This document shows, in pieces, positions 25,463 to 33,801 of a DNA stretch of 64,000 bases. The number at the start of each line of letters is the position of its first letter. Within the stretch, counting starts at the first letter, position 1. Origin of the DNA: Allonocardiopsis opalescens. Its GTDB lineage: Bacteria > Actinomycetota > Actinomycetes > Streptosporangiales > Streptosporangiaceae. Both the position numbers and the translations under genes were made by a program. The notes below the pieces were generated by a model, which did not search any database, was not told where the DNA came from, and saw only the letters and a program-made list of their open reading frames with translations. The stretch spans positions 62,001 through 126,000 of the forward strand of contig NZ_PVZC01000006.1 in assembly GCF_003002095.1 (NCBI RefSeq). The letters run 5' to 3'.

Positions 25463-25885
25463 TCAGTGCTCGAAGTGACCCCGGTAGTACTCGAAGACCA
25501 TGCCCATCACGGTCAGCAGCACCGCCGCGACGCCGATGGCCAGCAGCCACCAGCCGATGACGAATCCGACGGCGGCCAGCGCCACCGACATGGCGACGAA
25601 CAGCGGCCACCAGCTGTGCGGGCTGAAGAAGCCCAGCTCGCCGGCGTTGTCGGCGATCTCGCCCTCCAGCTGGTCCTCGGGCGCCCGGCCGTGGACCCGC
25701 TCGATCCTGCTGGCCGAGACGAGCAGCCAACTGCCGATCATCAGCGCCATGAAGACGGAGACGATCAGGGCGACCGTGCCGGTCCACTCGATCCCGCCGG
25801 CCAGGCCGGTCCAGTAGGCGTAGATCGCGGCGCACAGCCCGAAGAACAGGCCGACACCGATGAACAGATATGCCTGGAACTTCAC
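25463..25885 (-). CDS. ctaF: Cytochrome c oxidase subunit IV (actinobacterial)
   Basis: A 140-residue membrane subunit of the aa3 oxidase found in actinobacteria. Four hydrophobic helices: residues 5-28, 35-57, 90-110 and 112-132. A hydrophilic loop rich in acidic residues (ASRIERVHGRAPEDQLEGE) lies between helices 2 and 3, and the segment FFSPHSWWPLF is highly characteristic. GTG start with GGGGAGG upstream. It follows ctaD by 10 bp as the last gene of ctaCDF. The role is structural support of the oxidase; no redox centre is present. Confidence 0.93.
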   Translation of the reverse strand: MKFQAYLFIGVGLFFGLCAAIYAYWTGLAGGIEWTGTVALIVSVFMALMIGSWLLVSASRIERVHGRAPEDQLEGEIADNAGELGFFSPHSWWPLFVAMSVALAAVGFVIGWWLLAIGVAAVLLTVMGMVFEYYRGHFEH

Positions 25886-25895
25886 GGTGCCTCCC

Positions 25896-27575
25896 CTAGT
25901 CCCTGCTGCTCGTGCCGCTGACCAGCTCGCCCGCCGCCACCTCGGGGTGGTGCAGGTCGAAGGCGGGCCGCTCCGAGCGGATGCGCGGCAGCGAGGTGAA
26001 GTTGTGCCGCGGCGGCGGGCAGGACGTGGCCCACTCCAGCGAGGCGGCGTAGCCCCACGGGTCGTCGGCCAGCACCCGCTCGCCCCGCTTGTGGGTGATC
26101 CAGACGTTCCAGAAGAAGATGAACGTGGACGCGCCGAGCAGGAAGGCGCCCAGCGAGGACACCATGTTCAGCTCCCAGAAGCCGTCGCCCGGCAGGTAGT
26201 CGGCGTAGCGGCGGGGCATGCCCTCCGCGCCGAGCCAGTGCTGCACCAGGAAGGTGGTGTGGAAGCCGATGAACAGCACCCAGAAGTGGAACTTCGCCAG
26301 GCCCTCGTTCAGCATCTTGCCGGTGAACTTCGGCCACCAGAAGTAGAAGCCGGCGAACATCGCGAAGACCACCGTGCCGAAGAGCACGTAGTGGAAGTGG
26401 GCCACCACGAAGTAGCTGTCGGTGACGTGGAAGTCGATCGGCGGCGAGGCCAGCAGCACGCCGGTGAGCCCGCCGAACAGGAAGGTCACCAGGAAGCCGA
26501 TGGCGAAGAGCATCGGCGACTCGAAGGTCAGCGAGCCGCGCCACATGGTGCCGGTCCAGTTGAAGAACTTCACCCCGGTGGGCACCGCGATCAGGAAGGA
26601 CATGAAGGAGAAGAAGGGCAGCAGCACCGCGCCGGTGGGGAACATGTGGTGCGCCCACACCGTGACGGACAGGCCGGCGATCGCGATGGTGGCGAACACC
26701 AGGGTCTTGTAGCCGAACAGCGGCTTGCGGCTGAACACCGGCAGCACCTCGGTGACGATGCCGAAGAACGGCAGGGCCACGATGTACACCTCGGGATGGC
26801 CGAAGAACCAGAACAGGTGCTGCCAGAGGATCGCGCCGCCGTGCTCGGTGCTGAAGACGTGGGTGCCGATCATCCGGTCGGTGCCGAGCACCACCAGGGC
26901 GGCGGTCAGCACCGGGAAGGCGAGCAGCACCAGCACGCTGGTGAGCAGCGCGTTCCAGGTGAAGATCGGCATCCGGAACATGGTCATGCCCGGCGCGCGC
27001 ATGCACAGGATGGTGGTGATGAAGTTGACGGCCGCCAGGATGGTGCCGAGACCGCTGACCACCAGGCCCATGATCCACAGGTCGCCGCCGACGCCCGGCG
27101 AGCGCACCGCGTCCGACAGCGGGGTGTAGGCGAACCAGCCGAAGCTGGCGGCGCCGCCCGGGGTGATGAAGCCGCTGATGGTGATCAGGCCGCCGAACAG
27201 GAACAGGTAGTACCCGAACAGGTTCAGCCTGGGGAAGGCGACGTCGGGGGCGCCGATCTGCAGCGGCACCAGCACATTGGAGAAGCCGACGAACAGCGGG
27301 GTGGCGAACAGCAGCAGCATGATGGTGCCGTGCATGGTGAACAGCTGGTTGAACTGCTCGTTCGTCATCAGGTCCATGCCGGGGAACATCAGCTCGGCAC
27401 GGATGAGCAGCGCCATCACGCCGCCGACGACGAAGAAGCCGAACGACGTGATGATGTACATGTAGCCGATGGTCTTGTGGTCTGTCGTCGTCATCCAGTC
27501 GACGATCTTCGACCCGGCGCGGCTCGGCTCACGCTGGACGGCGCCCAGCTGCCTCGACTCGCCCGTGGTGGTCAC
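25896..27575 (-). CDS. ctaD: Cytochrome c oxidase subunit I
   Basis: A 559-residue catalytic subunit of the aa3-type proton-pumping oxidase, holding haem a, haem a3 and CuB. Twelve helices are present. The haem a ligand is in [25 protein letters not shown] carries the CuB His with the cross-linked Tyr four residues on, and WAHHMF carries the other two CuB His. [21 protein letters not shown] carries the haem a3 and second haem a ligands. Family A haem-copper oxidase. The GTG start overlaps ctaC by 4 bp (GTGA). Central gene of ctaCDF; it partners with ctaE at 14.9 kb and the bc1 genes. Confidence 0.97.
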   Translation of the reverse strand: MTTTGESRQLGAVQREPSRAGSKIVDWMTTTDHKTIGYMYIITSFGFFVVGGVMALLIRAELMFPGMDLMTNEQFNQLFTMHGTIMLLLFATPLFVGFSNVLVPLQIGAPDVAFPRLNLFGYYLFLFGGLITISGFITPGGAASFGWFAYTPLSDAVRSPGVGGDLWIMGLVVSGLGTILAAVNFITTILCMRAPGMTMFRMPIFTWNALLTSVLVLLAFPVLTAALVVLGTDRMIGTHVFSTEHGGAILWQHLFWFFGHPEVYIVALPFFGIVTEVLPVFSRKPLFGYKTLVFATIAIAGLSVTVWAHHMFPTGAVLLPFFSFMSFLIAVPTGVKFFNWTGTMWRGSLTFESPMLFAIGFLVTFLFGGLTGVLLASPPIDFHVTDSYFVVAHFHYVLFGTVVFAMFAGFYFWWPKFTGKMLNEGLAKFHFWVLFIGFHTTFLVQHWLGAEGMPRRYADYLPGDGFWELNMVSSLGAFLLGASTFIFFWNVWITHKRGERVLADDPWGYAASLEWATSCPPPRHNFTSLPRIRSERPAFDLHHPEVAAGELVSGTSSRD

Positions 27576-28720
27576 TGCGCACTTCCCTCGGTCGGTTCGG
27601 TCTCCGGACTGGCGGCGCCGCCCTGGCTGGGCTCGCTCGACGGCTCGCCCTCGGGGGTGCCCGGGGTCTCGGTTCCCCCGGGCGTACCGCCCTGGGGTTC
27701 GGGTTCCTCGGCGGGTCCGCCCGAGCGGATCTCGTTCTCGTCGTCGGCGCCCGGGGGCGGCGCGTCCGGGTTGGCGGCGGCGACCTCGGCGAGCTGCGCG
27801 GGGAAGGCGTCGCCCTCGACGACGTGGGCCTGGAACAGCATCTGGGAGTGGTCCACACCGCACAGCTCGGCGCAGCGGCCCTCGTAGGTGCCCGGGGTCG
27901 TCGGGATCACCTGGAAGGTGTTGATCTGGCCGGGGATCACGTCCAGCTTGAACAGGAACGCCGGGATCCAGAAGGAGTGGATCACGTCGGGCGAGTAGAG
28001 GTTGAAGCGGACGACCTGGCCCTCGGGGAGGTAGAGGTCGGGGCGGGCGGCCTCGCCGGGCTCACCGACGGTGGTGGCGACCGGCTCGGGCAGCGACTCC
28101 GCCAGCTCGGCGGACTCCTCGGCCGCGGCGACCGCGGCCTCGTGAGCGGCCTCCTGCTCGGCGGTCGGCTCGCCGTGCGGCTCCTCGGGCAGCTCGGCGA
28201 TGTCGCCGAAGGCCTCGGGGCGCGCCAGCAGGTCGACATCGCCCGCGGCCTGGATGGCGGCGGCGTCGTAGTAGTCGAAGCGCCAGCTCCACTGGAAGGC
28301 CGTGACGTTGACGACGACGTCGGGCTGCTCGTCGGTCTCCAGCAGGTAGTCCTGGTCGCGGGCGGTGAAGTAGAAGAGCACCGCGATGATCACGAACGGG
28401 ACGACGGTGTAGAGCACCTCGATCGGCATGTTGTACCGCACCTGCGGCGGCAGGCGGTCGGAGCGCTTGCGGTGGAAGATCACCGACCAGATGATCAGGC
28501 CCCACACCAGGATGCCGACGCCGAACGCGGCGATCCACGACCCCTGCCAGAGCGAGAGCACCCGCTCCGCCTGTTGGGTGACGGGCTCGGGCATGCCCAG
28601 TCGGGTGAACTCGGTCGACGTACATGCCGTCGCGAACGCCGGCACTGCGGCCAGCGCCAGCCCGCGCGGCGCCCAGTGACGCAGGCGAGAACGCCGGTTC
28701 CTACGGCGGGTCGGACTCAC
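27572..28720 (-). CDS. ctaC: Cytochrome c oxidase subunit II with long acidic insertions
   Basis: A 382-residue subunit that accepts electrons at the CuA centre. An arginine-rich signal ends in a lipobox-like FATAC (Cys33). Two transmembrane helices follow (about 58-80 and 100-120), then the cupredoxin domain outside the membrane. CuA ligands lie in DVIHSFW and in [14 protein letters not shown]. Unusual features are a ~70-residue Ala/Glu-rich insertion between the first cupredoxin strand ([11 protein letters not shown]) and DLYLPEGQ, and a ~65-residue Pro/Glu/Gly C-terminal tail after the fold. GTG start with GGAAGG upstream. First gene of ctaCDF. Confidence 0.95.
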   Translation of the reverse strand: MSPTRRRNRRSRLRHWAPRGLALAAVPAFATACTSTEFTRLGMPEPVTQQAERVLSLWQGSWIAAFGVGILVWGLIIWSVIFHRKRSDRLPPQVRYNMPIEVLYTVVPFVIIAVLFYFTARDQDYLLETDEQPDVVVNVTAFQWSWRFDYYDAAAIQAAGDVDLLARPEAFGDIAELPEEPHGEPTAEQEAAHEAAVAAAEESAELAESLPEPVATTVGEPGEAARPDLYLPEGQVVRFNLYSPDVIHSFWIPAFLFKLDVIPGQINTFQVIPTTPGTYEGRCAELCGVDHSQMLFQAHVVEGDAFPAQLAEVAAANPDAPPPGADDENEIRSGGPAEEPEPQGGTPGGTETPGTPEGEPSSEPSQGGAASPETEPTEGSAQ

Positions 28721-29052
28721 GGGTTGCCTTCCAGCGGTGATGCCCGAACCTCGGGCTTTCCTCAATGTTTCAGGAGTGACAGGGGAACAGTATCGCGCAT
28801 CTTTTCCGAGGCCGATCTGGGGCCGGACCCCCGGGGCGTGTTGCCGCCGTGGGGCTTCGCGCCCGGCCGGACGGCACTCGCGCCGCCACGGTTCACCGCT
28901 GCCGACGCGCCCCGCCGCCGCGCATCGGCGGCGGAGCCGCCGGTGGTCGACGCGCTGGGGCGCGCATCGAGCGTATCGCTGCGTGCGCCGCACCCGCGTC
29001 CGGGGCGGCGTTAACCTGTCGGTGTCCGCGTCGCCGCAGGAGAGGCCGTATC
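28721..29052. other. Divergent intergenic region ctaC / TusA-like gene
   Basis: 332 bp without a gene. On the minus strand TACTGT (near 28787-28792) is a -10 candidate for ctaCDF, about 60 nt from the start; the leader contains a short GCCCGA/TCGGGC hairpin (28742-28756). Toward the TusA-like gene the sequence is G+C-rich and holds only its Shine-Dalgarno AGGAGAGG (29038-29045). Nothing else was recognised. Confidence 0.45.
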
Positions 29053-29292
29053 TTGACCGAGGTCCCGCGACTCACCATCGACGCGCTCGGCCGGAAGTGC
29101 CCGATCCCGATCATCATGCTGGCCCAGCGGCTGAACGAGGTGCCGATCGGGTCGATCATCGCGGTCTGCGCCGACGACCCCGCCGCCCGCACCGACATCC
29201 CGGCCTGGTGCCGGATGAAGCTGCAGGACTTCGTGCGCGAGGTGCCGCTGCCCGGCGGCGGCAGCGCCTTCCACATCCGCCGCGCCTACTGA
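29053..29292 (+). CDS. TusA/SirA-family sulfurtransferase-like protein
   Basis: A 79-residue protein of the TusA fold. The N-terminal strand LTIDALGRKCPIPIIMLAQRL contains the family's CPxP motif with the sulfur-carrying Cys. The body GSIIAVCADDPAARTDIPAWCRMKLQDFV has the expected length and pattern (ADDPAA..DIPAWC is close to the TusA consensus). Family knowledge: it carries persulfide sulfur for tRNA thiolation, molybdenum cofactor or other sulfur traffic. TTG start behind AGGAGAGG. It is divergent from ctaC and convergent with rpsD. The sulfur donor is not encoded in the window. Confidence 0.85.
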   Translation: MTEVPRLTIDALGRKCPIPIIMLAQRLNEVPIGSIIAVCADDPAARTDIPAWCRMKLQDFVREVPLPGGGSAFHIRRAY

Positions 29293-29315
29293 CGCCCCCG
29301 AGGGGTGCCGAAACG

Positions 29316-29370
29316 CCGGACCGCCCGGCCCGGACCGCCCCGAGGGGCGGTGCGGGACCGGGCGGTCCGG
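29316..29370. terminator. Nested bidirectional terminator between TusA-like gene and rpsD
   Basis: An outer 13-bp perfect repeat (CCGGACCGCCCGG and its complement, 29316-29328 and 29358-29370) encloses an inner ACCGCCCC-GAG-GGGCGGT hairpin (29334-29351). It lies just beyond both stops. Confidence 0.8.
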
Positions 29371-29384
29371 TCTTCGCTCGCGGG

Positions 29385-29996
29385 TCAGCGCGAGTAGTAC
29401 TCCACCACCAGCTGCTCGTCGAAGAGCACCGGCACCTGCTCGCGCTTGGGCCGGTCGACCAGCGCGGCCTTGAGCTCGCGGTGGCTGACCGCCAGGTAGC
29501 CGGGGAGCCGGTCGTCGGCGAAGGTGCCCTCGGCCGCCTCGATGAAGGCGACGATCTTCTTGGACTTCTCGCGCACCGAGATGACCTGGCCGGGCTTGAC
29601 CTTGTACGACGGGATGTTCACCCGCTGGCCGTCGACCTCGATGTGGCCGTGGCTGACGAACTGCCGGGCGGCGTAGATGGACGGCGCGAAGCCGGCCCGC
29701 AGCACCAGGGAGACCAGGCGGGTCTCCAGCTCGGCGATCAGCTCCTCGCCGGTACGCCCGGGGCGCTTCTTGGCCACTTCGAAGGCCTTGGCGAGCTGCT
29801 TCTCGGAGAGGTCGTAGTACCAGCGCAGCTTCTGCTTCTCCAGCTGGCGCACGCCGTAGTCGCTGTTGGAGCGCCGGACGCGGCGGCCGTGCTCACCCGG
29901 GGGGTAGGGCCGCTTCTCGAAGTAGTCGACCGCCTTGCGGGTCAACGGGGCGCCGGCGCGCCGCGACAGGCGCACCTTCGGTCCGGTGTAGCGCAT
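29385..29996 (-). CDS. rpsD: 30S ribosomal protein S4 (cysteine-free form)
   Basis: A 203-residue primary binder of 16S rRNA in the small subunit. The N-terminal region KAVDYFEKRPYPPGEHGRR and the S4 RNA-binding domain at about 92-155 (FAPSIYAARQFVSHGHIEVDGQRVNIPSYKVKPGQVISV) are diagnostic. No cysteines are present, so this is the zinc-independent type. It stands alone rather than in the alpha operon with rpsK and rpoA, as is usual in actinomycetes. ATG with GGAGGAG upstream. It shares its upstream region with the divergent DUF2470 gene, whose iron box lies 57-81 bp from the rpsD start, so iron could affect rpsD too; that is speculative. Confidence 0.95.
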   Translation of the reverse strand: MRYTGPKVRLSRRAGAPLTRKAVDYFEKRPYPPGEHGRRVRRSNSDYGVRQLEKQKLRWYYDLSEKQLAKAFEVAKKRPGRTGEELIAELETRLVSLVLRAGFAPSIYAARQFVSHGHIEVDGQRVNIPSYKVKPGQVISVREKSKKIVAFIEAAEGTFADDRLPGYLAVSHRELKAALVDRPKREQVPVLFDEQLVVEYYSR

Positions 29997-30052
29997 TCAA
30001 TCTCCTCCACATCAACGGCCGGGGACGGCCGCACTGCCTTGCATCTCGAAGC

Positions 30053-30077
30053 GACTTAGGTAAGTCTTACCTAAGTC
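30053..30077. promoter_or_regulatory. DtxR/IdeR-type iron box
   Basis: Perfect 12-bp inverted repeat arms GACTTAGGTAAG / CTTACCTAAGTC around one central base. The core 30056-30074 differs from the established 19-bp DtxR/IdeR consensus TTAGGTTAGGCTAACCTAA only near its centre. It ends 12 bp before the ATG at 30090. A TTGCAT hexamer (30039-30044) could be the -35, placing the -10 inside the box, so an iron-loaded repressor would block transcription. Confidence 0.85.
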
Positions 30078-30089
30078 AAGGAGGTGGTC

Positions 30090-30890
30090 ATGCGCCAAGT
30101 CAGCCCGTCCCCCATCGAACGGGTCCGTTCTCTCGCCGCGGCGGCGACCCCCACGGCGGTGGCGCTCACCGACGACCCCGGCACACGGAGTTCCGTGCGT
30201 GGAGCCGTGGATCCCACCGGCCGCGCGATCGTTCTGATCGGGGTCGATCATCCGCTGCATCAACCGCTTCGGGCGACCCGCCACGGTCGCGCCGACCTAG
30301 GGGTCAGCGTCGACCTGGCCGCACACCGGACCGTCGGATCGGTACCGACGGTGCGGGCACGGCTCTGGTTCGAAGGCTGGGTCTCGGTCATTCCCGCAGC
30401 CGAGTGCCGCGATGCCGCACTCAGTGTCTGGGAAAGGCTGCCCGACGAAGACCTACTCGCTGCTACAGACCATGATTCCACACGTCAAACACCGCTTTTG
30501 GCACGGGTGGAGCCCGCAGTTGTGATTTACGACACCTACGACGCCGGCGGTGTGCTGGACGGCGGCGCCTTCCTGGCGGCCGAGCCCGACCCGCTCGCCG
30601 GCGCGGCCGAACGGCTGCTCGCCCACGTCAACGACCGGCACCGCGACGAACTCAGCGCGGCCCTCGCGCACATCCCGGGCGCGCCCGAGGGCCGCGCCTG
30701 GCTGTGGGAGCTGGACCGGCACGGCTCCACTCTGTGGGTGCAGCCCCTGCCGCGGCCCGCGGAGCCGGGCGCCGGCTGCGGGCCGGTGCTGATCCGGCTG
30801 CCGTGGAGCGCCCCGGCGGAGCACCCCCGCGATCTGGAGCGCGCCCTGCACGACCTCATGCACGCCCGGCCCGCGCCGAAGGTGCGCTGA
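30090..30890 (+). CDS. DUF2470-domain protein under iron-box control
   Basis: A 266-residue cytoplasmic protein. The C-terminal part from HVNDRHRDELSAALAHI (about residue 195) is a DUF2470 domain, the module found at the end of HugZ-type haem oxygenases and related haem-utilisation proteins. The N-terminal ~175 residues (VRSLAAAATPTAVALT..VRGAVDPTGRAIVLIGVDHPLHQPL..VSVDLAAHR..VRARLWFEGWV) resemble a divergent FMN-binding split barrel. The ATG has AAGGAGG directly upstream; a GTG at 30084 is less likely. The iron box is strong evidence of de-repression under iron limitation. Haem or iron handling is inferred from domain plus box; enzymatic haem breakdown is not shown. Confidence 0.8.
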   Translation: MRQVSPSPIERVRSLAAAATPTAVALTDDPGTRSSVRGAVDPTGRAIVLIGVDHPLHQPLRATRHGRADLGVSVDLAAHRTVGSVPTVRARLWFEGWVSVIPAAECRDAALSVWERLPDEDLLAATDHDSTRQTPLLARVEPAVVIYDTYDAGGVLDGGAFLAAEPDPLAGAAERLLAHVNDRHRDELSAALAHIPGAPEGRAWLWELDRHGSTLWVQPLPRPAEPGAGCGPVLIRLPWSAPAEHPRDLERALHDLMHARPAPKVR

Positions 30891-30900
30891 GGCGCGGCCG

Positions 30901-31887
30901 CTAGGGCACCGGGCAGCGCAGCGCCGGCTCGACCGCCGCGGCGGCGTTCTCGCCGTAGGCGGCGGCGAAGCGGTCCAGGGCCGCCTGGCGGCCCAGGGTG
31001 TACTCCTGGGGCCCGACGGCCTCCAGCACGTGCACGGCCACCAGATTGCCCAGCTGCGCGCTGTGCTCCAGGCCGAGCCCGGCGGCCAGGCCGCTCAGGA
31101 AGCCGGCCCGGAAGGCGTCGCCGACCCCGGTGGGGTCGACCAGCCGGTCGGTGGGCAGCGCGGCCACCTGCACGGCGGGCTCGCCGGCCCGGTCGATCCT
31201 GACCCCCTTGGAGCCCAGGGTGGTCACCCGGGTGCCGACCATGCCGAGCAGCTCGGCGTCGGACCAGCCGGACTTCTGCTCGATCAGCGCCTTCTCGTAC
31301 TCGTTGCTGAACAGGAACTCCGCGCCGCCGACCAGGCGGCGGATCTCGGCGCGCTCCATCCGCGCCAGCTGCTGCGAGGGGTCGGCGGCGAAGGCGTAGC
31401 CGCGCTCGCGGCACTCGTCGGTGTGGCGCAGCATCGCCTCGGGGTCGTTCGCCGCGATCATCACCAGGTCGAGGCCGCCGACGCGCTCGGCCACCGGCCG
31501 CAGCTCGATGTTGCGGGCCTCGGCCATCGCCCCGGCGTAGAAGGAGGCGATCTGGTTGTGGTCGGCGTCGGTGGTGCAGACGAACCTGGCGGTGTGGTGC
31601 AGCTCGGAGACGTGCACCGACTCGGTGTCGACGCCGTGGCGCTCCAGCCAGGAGCGGTAGTCGGCGAAGTCGGGGCCCACCGCGCCGACGAGGATCGGCG
31701 ACAGGCCCAGCGCGCCCATGCCGAAGCAGATGTTGGCCGCCACCCCGCCGCGGCGGATCTCCAGCGCGTCGACCAGGAAGGACAGCGACACCCGGTCCAG
31801 CCGGTCGGCGACGAACTGCTCGGCGAAGCGGCCGGGGAAGGTCATCAGGTGATCGGTAGCGATCGAACCGGTGACGGCGATGCGCAC
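30901..31887 (-). CDS. PfkB-family carbohydrate/nucleoside kinase
   Basis: A 328-residue ribokinase-fold kinase that transfers phosphate from ATP to a sugar or nucleoside. The opening MRIAVTGSIATDHLMTFPGRF, GGVAANICFGMGALG near 55 and the C-terminal PfkB signature DPTGVGDAFRAGFL near 263 (catalytic Asp in GVGDAF) are clear. The form is that of the actinobacterial adenosine-kinase-like group (CbhK in mycobacteria). The GTG at 31887 is preferred over 31908 because GAGGAG lies upstream of it and the family starts here. It is convergent with the DUF2470 gene, 10 bp apart. Substrate uncertain. Confidence 0.88.
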   Translation of the reverse strand: MRIAVTGSIATDHLMTFPGRFAEQFVADRLDRVSLSFLVDALEIRRGGVAANICFGMGALGLSPILVGAVGPDFADYRSWLERHGVDTESVHVSELHHTARFVCTTDADHNQIASFYAGAMAEARNIELRPVAERVGGLDLVMIAANDPEAMLRHTDECRERGYAFAADPSQQLARMERAEIRRLVGGAEFLFSNEYEKALIEQKSGWSDAELLGMVGTRVTTLGSKGVRIDRAGEPAVQVAALPTDRLVDPTGVGDAFRAGFLSGLAAGLGLEHSAQLGNLVAVHVLEAVGPQEYTLGRQAALDRFAAAYGENAAAAVEPALRCPVP

Positions 31888-31992
31888 GGCGGGGGTCTCC
31901 TCGGGCACGATGGGCGGAACCCCGTCACCTTACCCGGGCGGCGGCGGCCGCGGGCGCCGAACGCCGCCGGGCGGGGCGGTGCCGGGCGCGCC

Positions 31993-32020
31993 GACGCCCC
32001 GTCCGCTCGGACGGGGCGTC
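31993..32020 (-). terminator. Terminator after erpA
   Basis: Perfect 13-bp inverted repeat (GACGCCCCGTCCG and complement) with a 2-nt centre, 43 bp beyond the erpA stop and upstream of the kinase gene. Confidence 0.7.
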
Positions 32021-32063
32021 CGGTCTCCCCGCGCCGGGCCCGCGGCCCGGACGCGCGGCGGGC

Positions 32064-32420
32064 TCAGTGGAAGGAGTCGCCGCAGGCGCAGGAGTTGGTG
32101 GCGTTGGGGTTGTCGATCGTGAAGCCCTGCTTCTCGATCGTGTCGACGAAGTCGATGCTGGCGCCCTGCACATAGGGAGCGCTCATGCGGTCGGTGACGA
32201 CGTTCACCCCGCCGAAGGTGGCGACCACGTCGCCGTCGAGCTGCCGGTCGTCGAAGAAGAGCTGGTACCGCAGCCCCGAGCAGCCGCCAGGCTGCACCGC
32301 GATGCGCAGCGCGAGGTCGTCGCGGCCCTCCTGCTCGAGCAGGCTCTTGACCTTGCCGGCCGCTCCGTCAGTCAGGATCACGCCCTGCTGCTGCTCGGTG
32401 GTCTCGCCCTGAACTGTCAT
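32064..32420 (-). CDS. erpA: Iron-sulfur cluster insertion protein (A-type carrier)
   Basis: A 118-residue A-type Fe-S carrier that delivers clusters to apo-proteins. The three ligand cysteines are present: one in QPGGCSGLRY and two in the C-terminal SCACGDSF. The body (ILTDGAAGKVKSLLEQEG..LALRIAV, FDDRQLDGDVV, SIDFVDTIEKQGFTIDNPNA) follows the HesB/IscA/ErpA pattern. ATG with AGGAG upstream. In Streptomyces the homologue lies between the ctaCDF region and quinolinate synthesis genes. Its proximity to the respiratory complexes and Rieske protein makes those likely clients, which is inference. Confidence 0.93.
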   Translation of the reverse strand: MTVQGETTEQQQGVILTDGAAGKVKSLLEQEGRDDLALRIAVQPGGCSGLRYQLFFDDRQLDGDVVATFGGVNVVTDRMSAPYVQGASIDFVDTIEKQGFTIDNPNATNSCACGDSFH

Positions 32421-32615
32421 GTGCTGGCTCCTATGGTGGATGGCCGTCCGGCGACGGCCACAGACTCGTCTCTAGCGGTCAACCGCACCGCGGTGCTCCG
32501 CATTCCTGTGCCGGTACCCGAAGATCGGCGATGCTCGTCGAAGGGACCGTCGACAGTGCCGTGTCCGCCTCCGGCCGTCCTTCCATGGTGGCACACGCGG
32601 CGGAGTGCGCGCCGC

Positions 32616-33716
32616 TCAGCGCCGCCAGCCCTCGGCCACGCTGCGGGCGAGCCGGCGCAGCTCCCCGGCGGAGTCGGCCATGGCCGCCTCGACCGAGCCG
32701 GCCGAGTCCACCAGCGCGTAGGTGCCGGCGATGCCGGCCGCCGCCGCCTCGGCGGCGTCCACCTGCACCCGCCCGGCCAGCACCAGGCAGGGCACCCCCC
32801 GCGCCCTGGCCGCCTGCGCGACGCCGTAGGGCAGCTTCCCGCGCAGCGACTGGCCGTCGAAGGAGCCCTCCCCGGTGACGACCACGTCGGCGCCGTCGAG
32901 GTGGCCGTCCAGGTCGACGGCGTCCAACACGGTGCTGATGCCCGACACGACCTCGCCGCCGAGCAGCAGCAGGGCGTAGCCGAGCCCGCCCGCCGCGCCG
33001 GAGCCGGGCCGCTCGCGCAGGCCGCCGGGGTCGGTGCGGTCAGCGAAGGCGGCGAGGGCGGCGTCCAGGCGGCGCACCTGCTCCTCGTCGGCCCCCTTCT
33101 GCGGGCCGAAGACCGCGCTGGCGCCCTCCGGCCCCAGCAGCGGGTTGTCCACGTCGGTGGCGGCCACCAGGCTCACCCCGGCCAGCCGCTCGCGGGCGGC
33201 GGCGGTGTCGACCCGGTCGAGCGCGGGCAGCGCCGCGCCGCCGCGGCGCAGTCCCTCGGCGGGCTCGGCGCCGAGCGCGGCCAGCAGGCCGGCGCCGCCG
33301 TCGTTGGTGGCGCTGCCGCCGAGGCCGACCACGACGCGGCGCAGCCCGTGGCCGAGGGCGTCGGCGATCAGCTCGCCGACGCCGTGGCTGGTGGTGACCC
33401 CGGGGTCGCGCCGGTTCGCGGGTACCAGGTGCAGCCCGCACGCCTGCGCGCTCTCGATGTAGGCGGTGCCGCCGGCCTCCACCCAGGCCGCCTCGACGGG
33501 CTCGCCGAGCGGCCCGCGCACCGTGAGGGCGCGGGTGACGGGCTCGGCCGAGGCGGTGGTCATCACCTCGACGAAGCCGGGGCCGCCGTCGGACAGCGGC
33601 AGCAGGCGCGTGTCGGCGCCGGGGTCGGCGCCGCGCCAGCCCTCGGCCACGGCCCGGGCCGCCTCCAGCGCGGTCAGGGTGCCGGCGAACTTGTCGGGAG
33701 CTATCACGATGCGCAC
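32616..33716 (-). CDS. Glycerate kinase
   Basis: A 366-residue kinase of the GarK/GlxK type, converting glycerate to 2- or 3-phosphoglycerate with ATP. Signatures: RIVIAPDKFAGTLTALEAA at the N-terminus, LLPLSDGGPGFVEVM near 50, GLGGSATNDGGAGLLAALGA near 125, VTGEGSFDGQSLRGKLPYGVA near 285, and a Cys-containing LVLAGRV. GTG start; the in-frame upstream extension lacks family similarity. No other glycerate or glyoxylate genes are near, so it is probably a stand-alone salvage gene. It ends about 195 bp beyond erpA's start on the same strand. Confidence 0.92.
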   Translation of the reverse strand: MRIVIAPDKFAGTLTALEAARAVAEGWRGADPGADTRLLPLSDGGPGFVEVMTTASAEPVTRALTVRGPLGEPVEAAWVEAGGTAYIESAQACGLHLVPANRRDPGVTTSHGVGELIADALGHGLRRVVVGLGGSATNDGGAGLLAALGAEPAEGLRRGGAALPALDRVDTAAARERLAGVSLVAATDVDNPLLGPEGASAVFGPQKGADEEQVRRLDAALAAFADRTDPGGLRERPGSGAAGGLGYALLLLGGEVVSGISTVLDAVDLDGHLDGADVVVTGEGSFDGQSLRGKLPYGVAQAARARGVPCLVLAGRVQVDAAEAAAAGIAGTYALVDSAGSVEAAMADSAGELRRLARSVAEGWRR

Positions 33717-33801
33717 GCCCCCAGTCTGCCGCCCCACCCCGGACGGCGGACCACCGGGGGTGCGGCTGTGCATACAGAATGCCGCGAGGCGGGCGCCGCG
33801 G

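Noticed and set aside
25860-27887. A 675-codon plus-strand frame opposite ctaD
   Set aside because: A His/Glu/Gln/Gly-rich shadow of ctaD, whose haem and copper ligands are all present on the minus strand.
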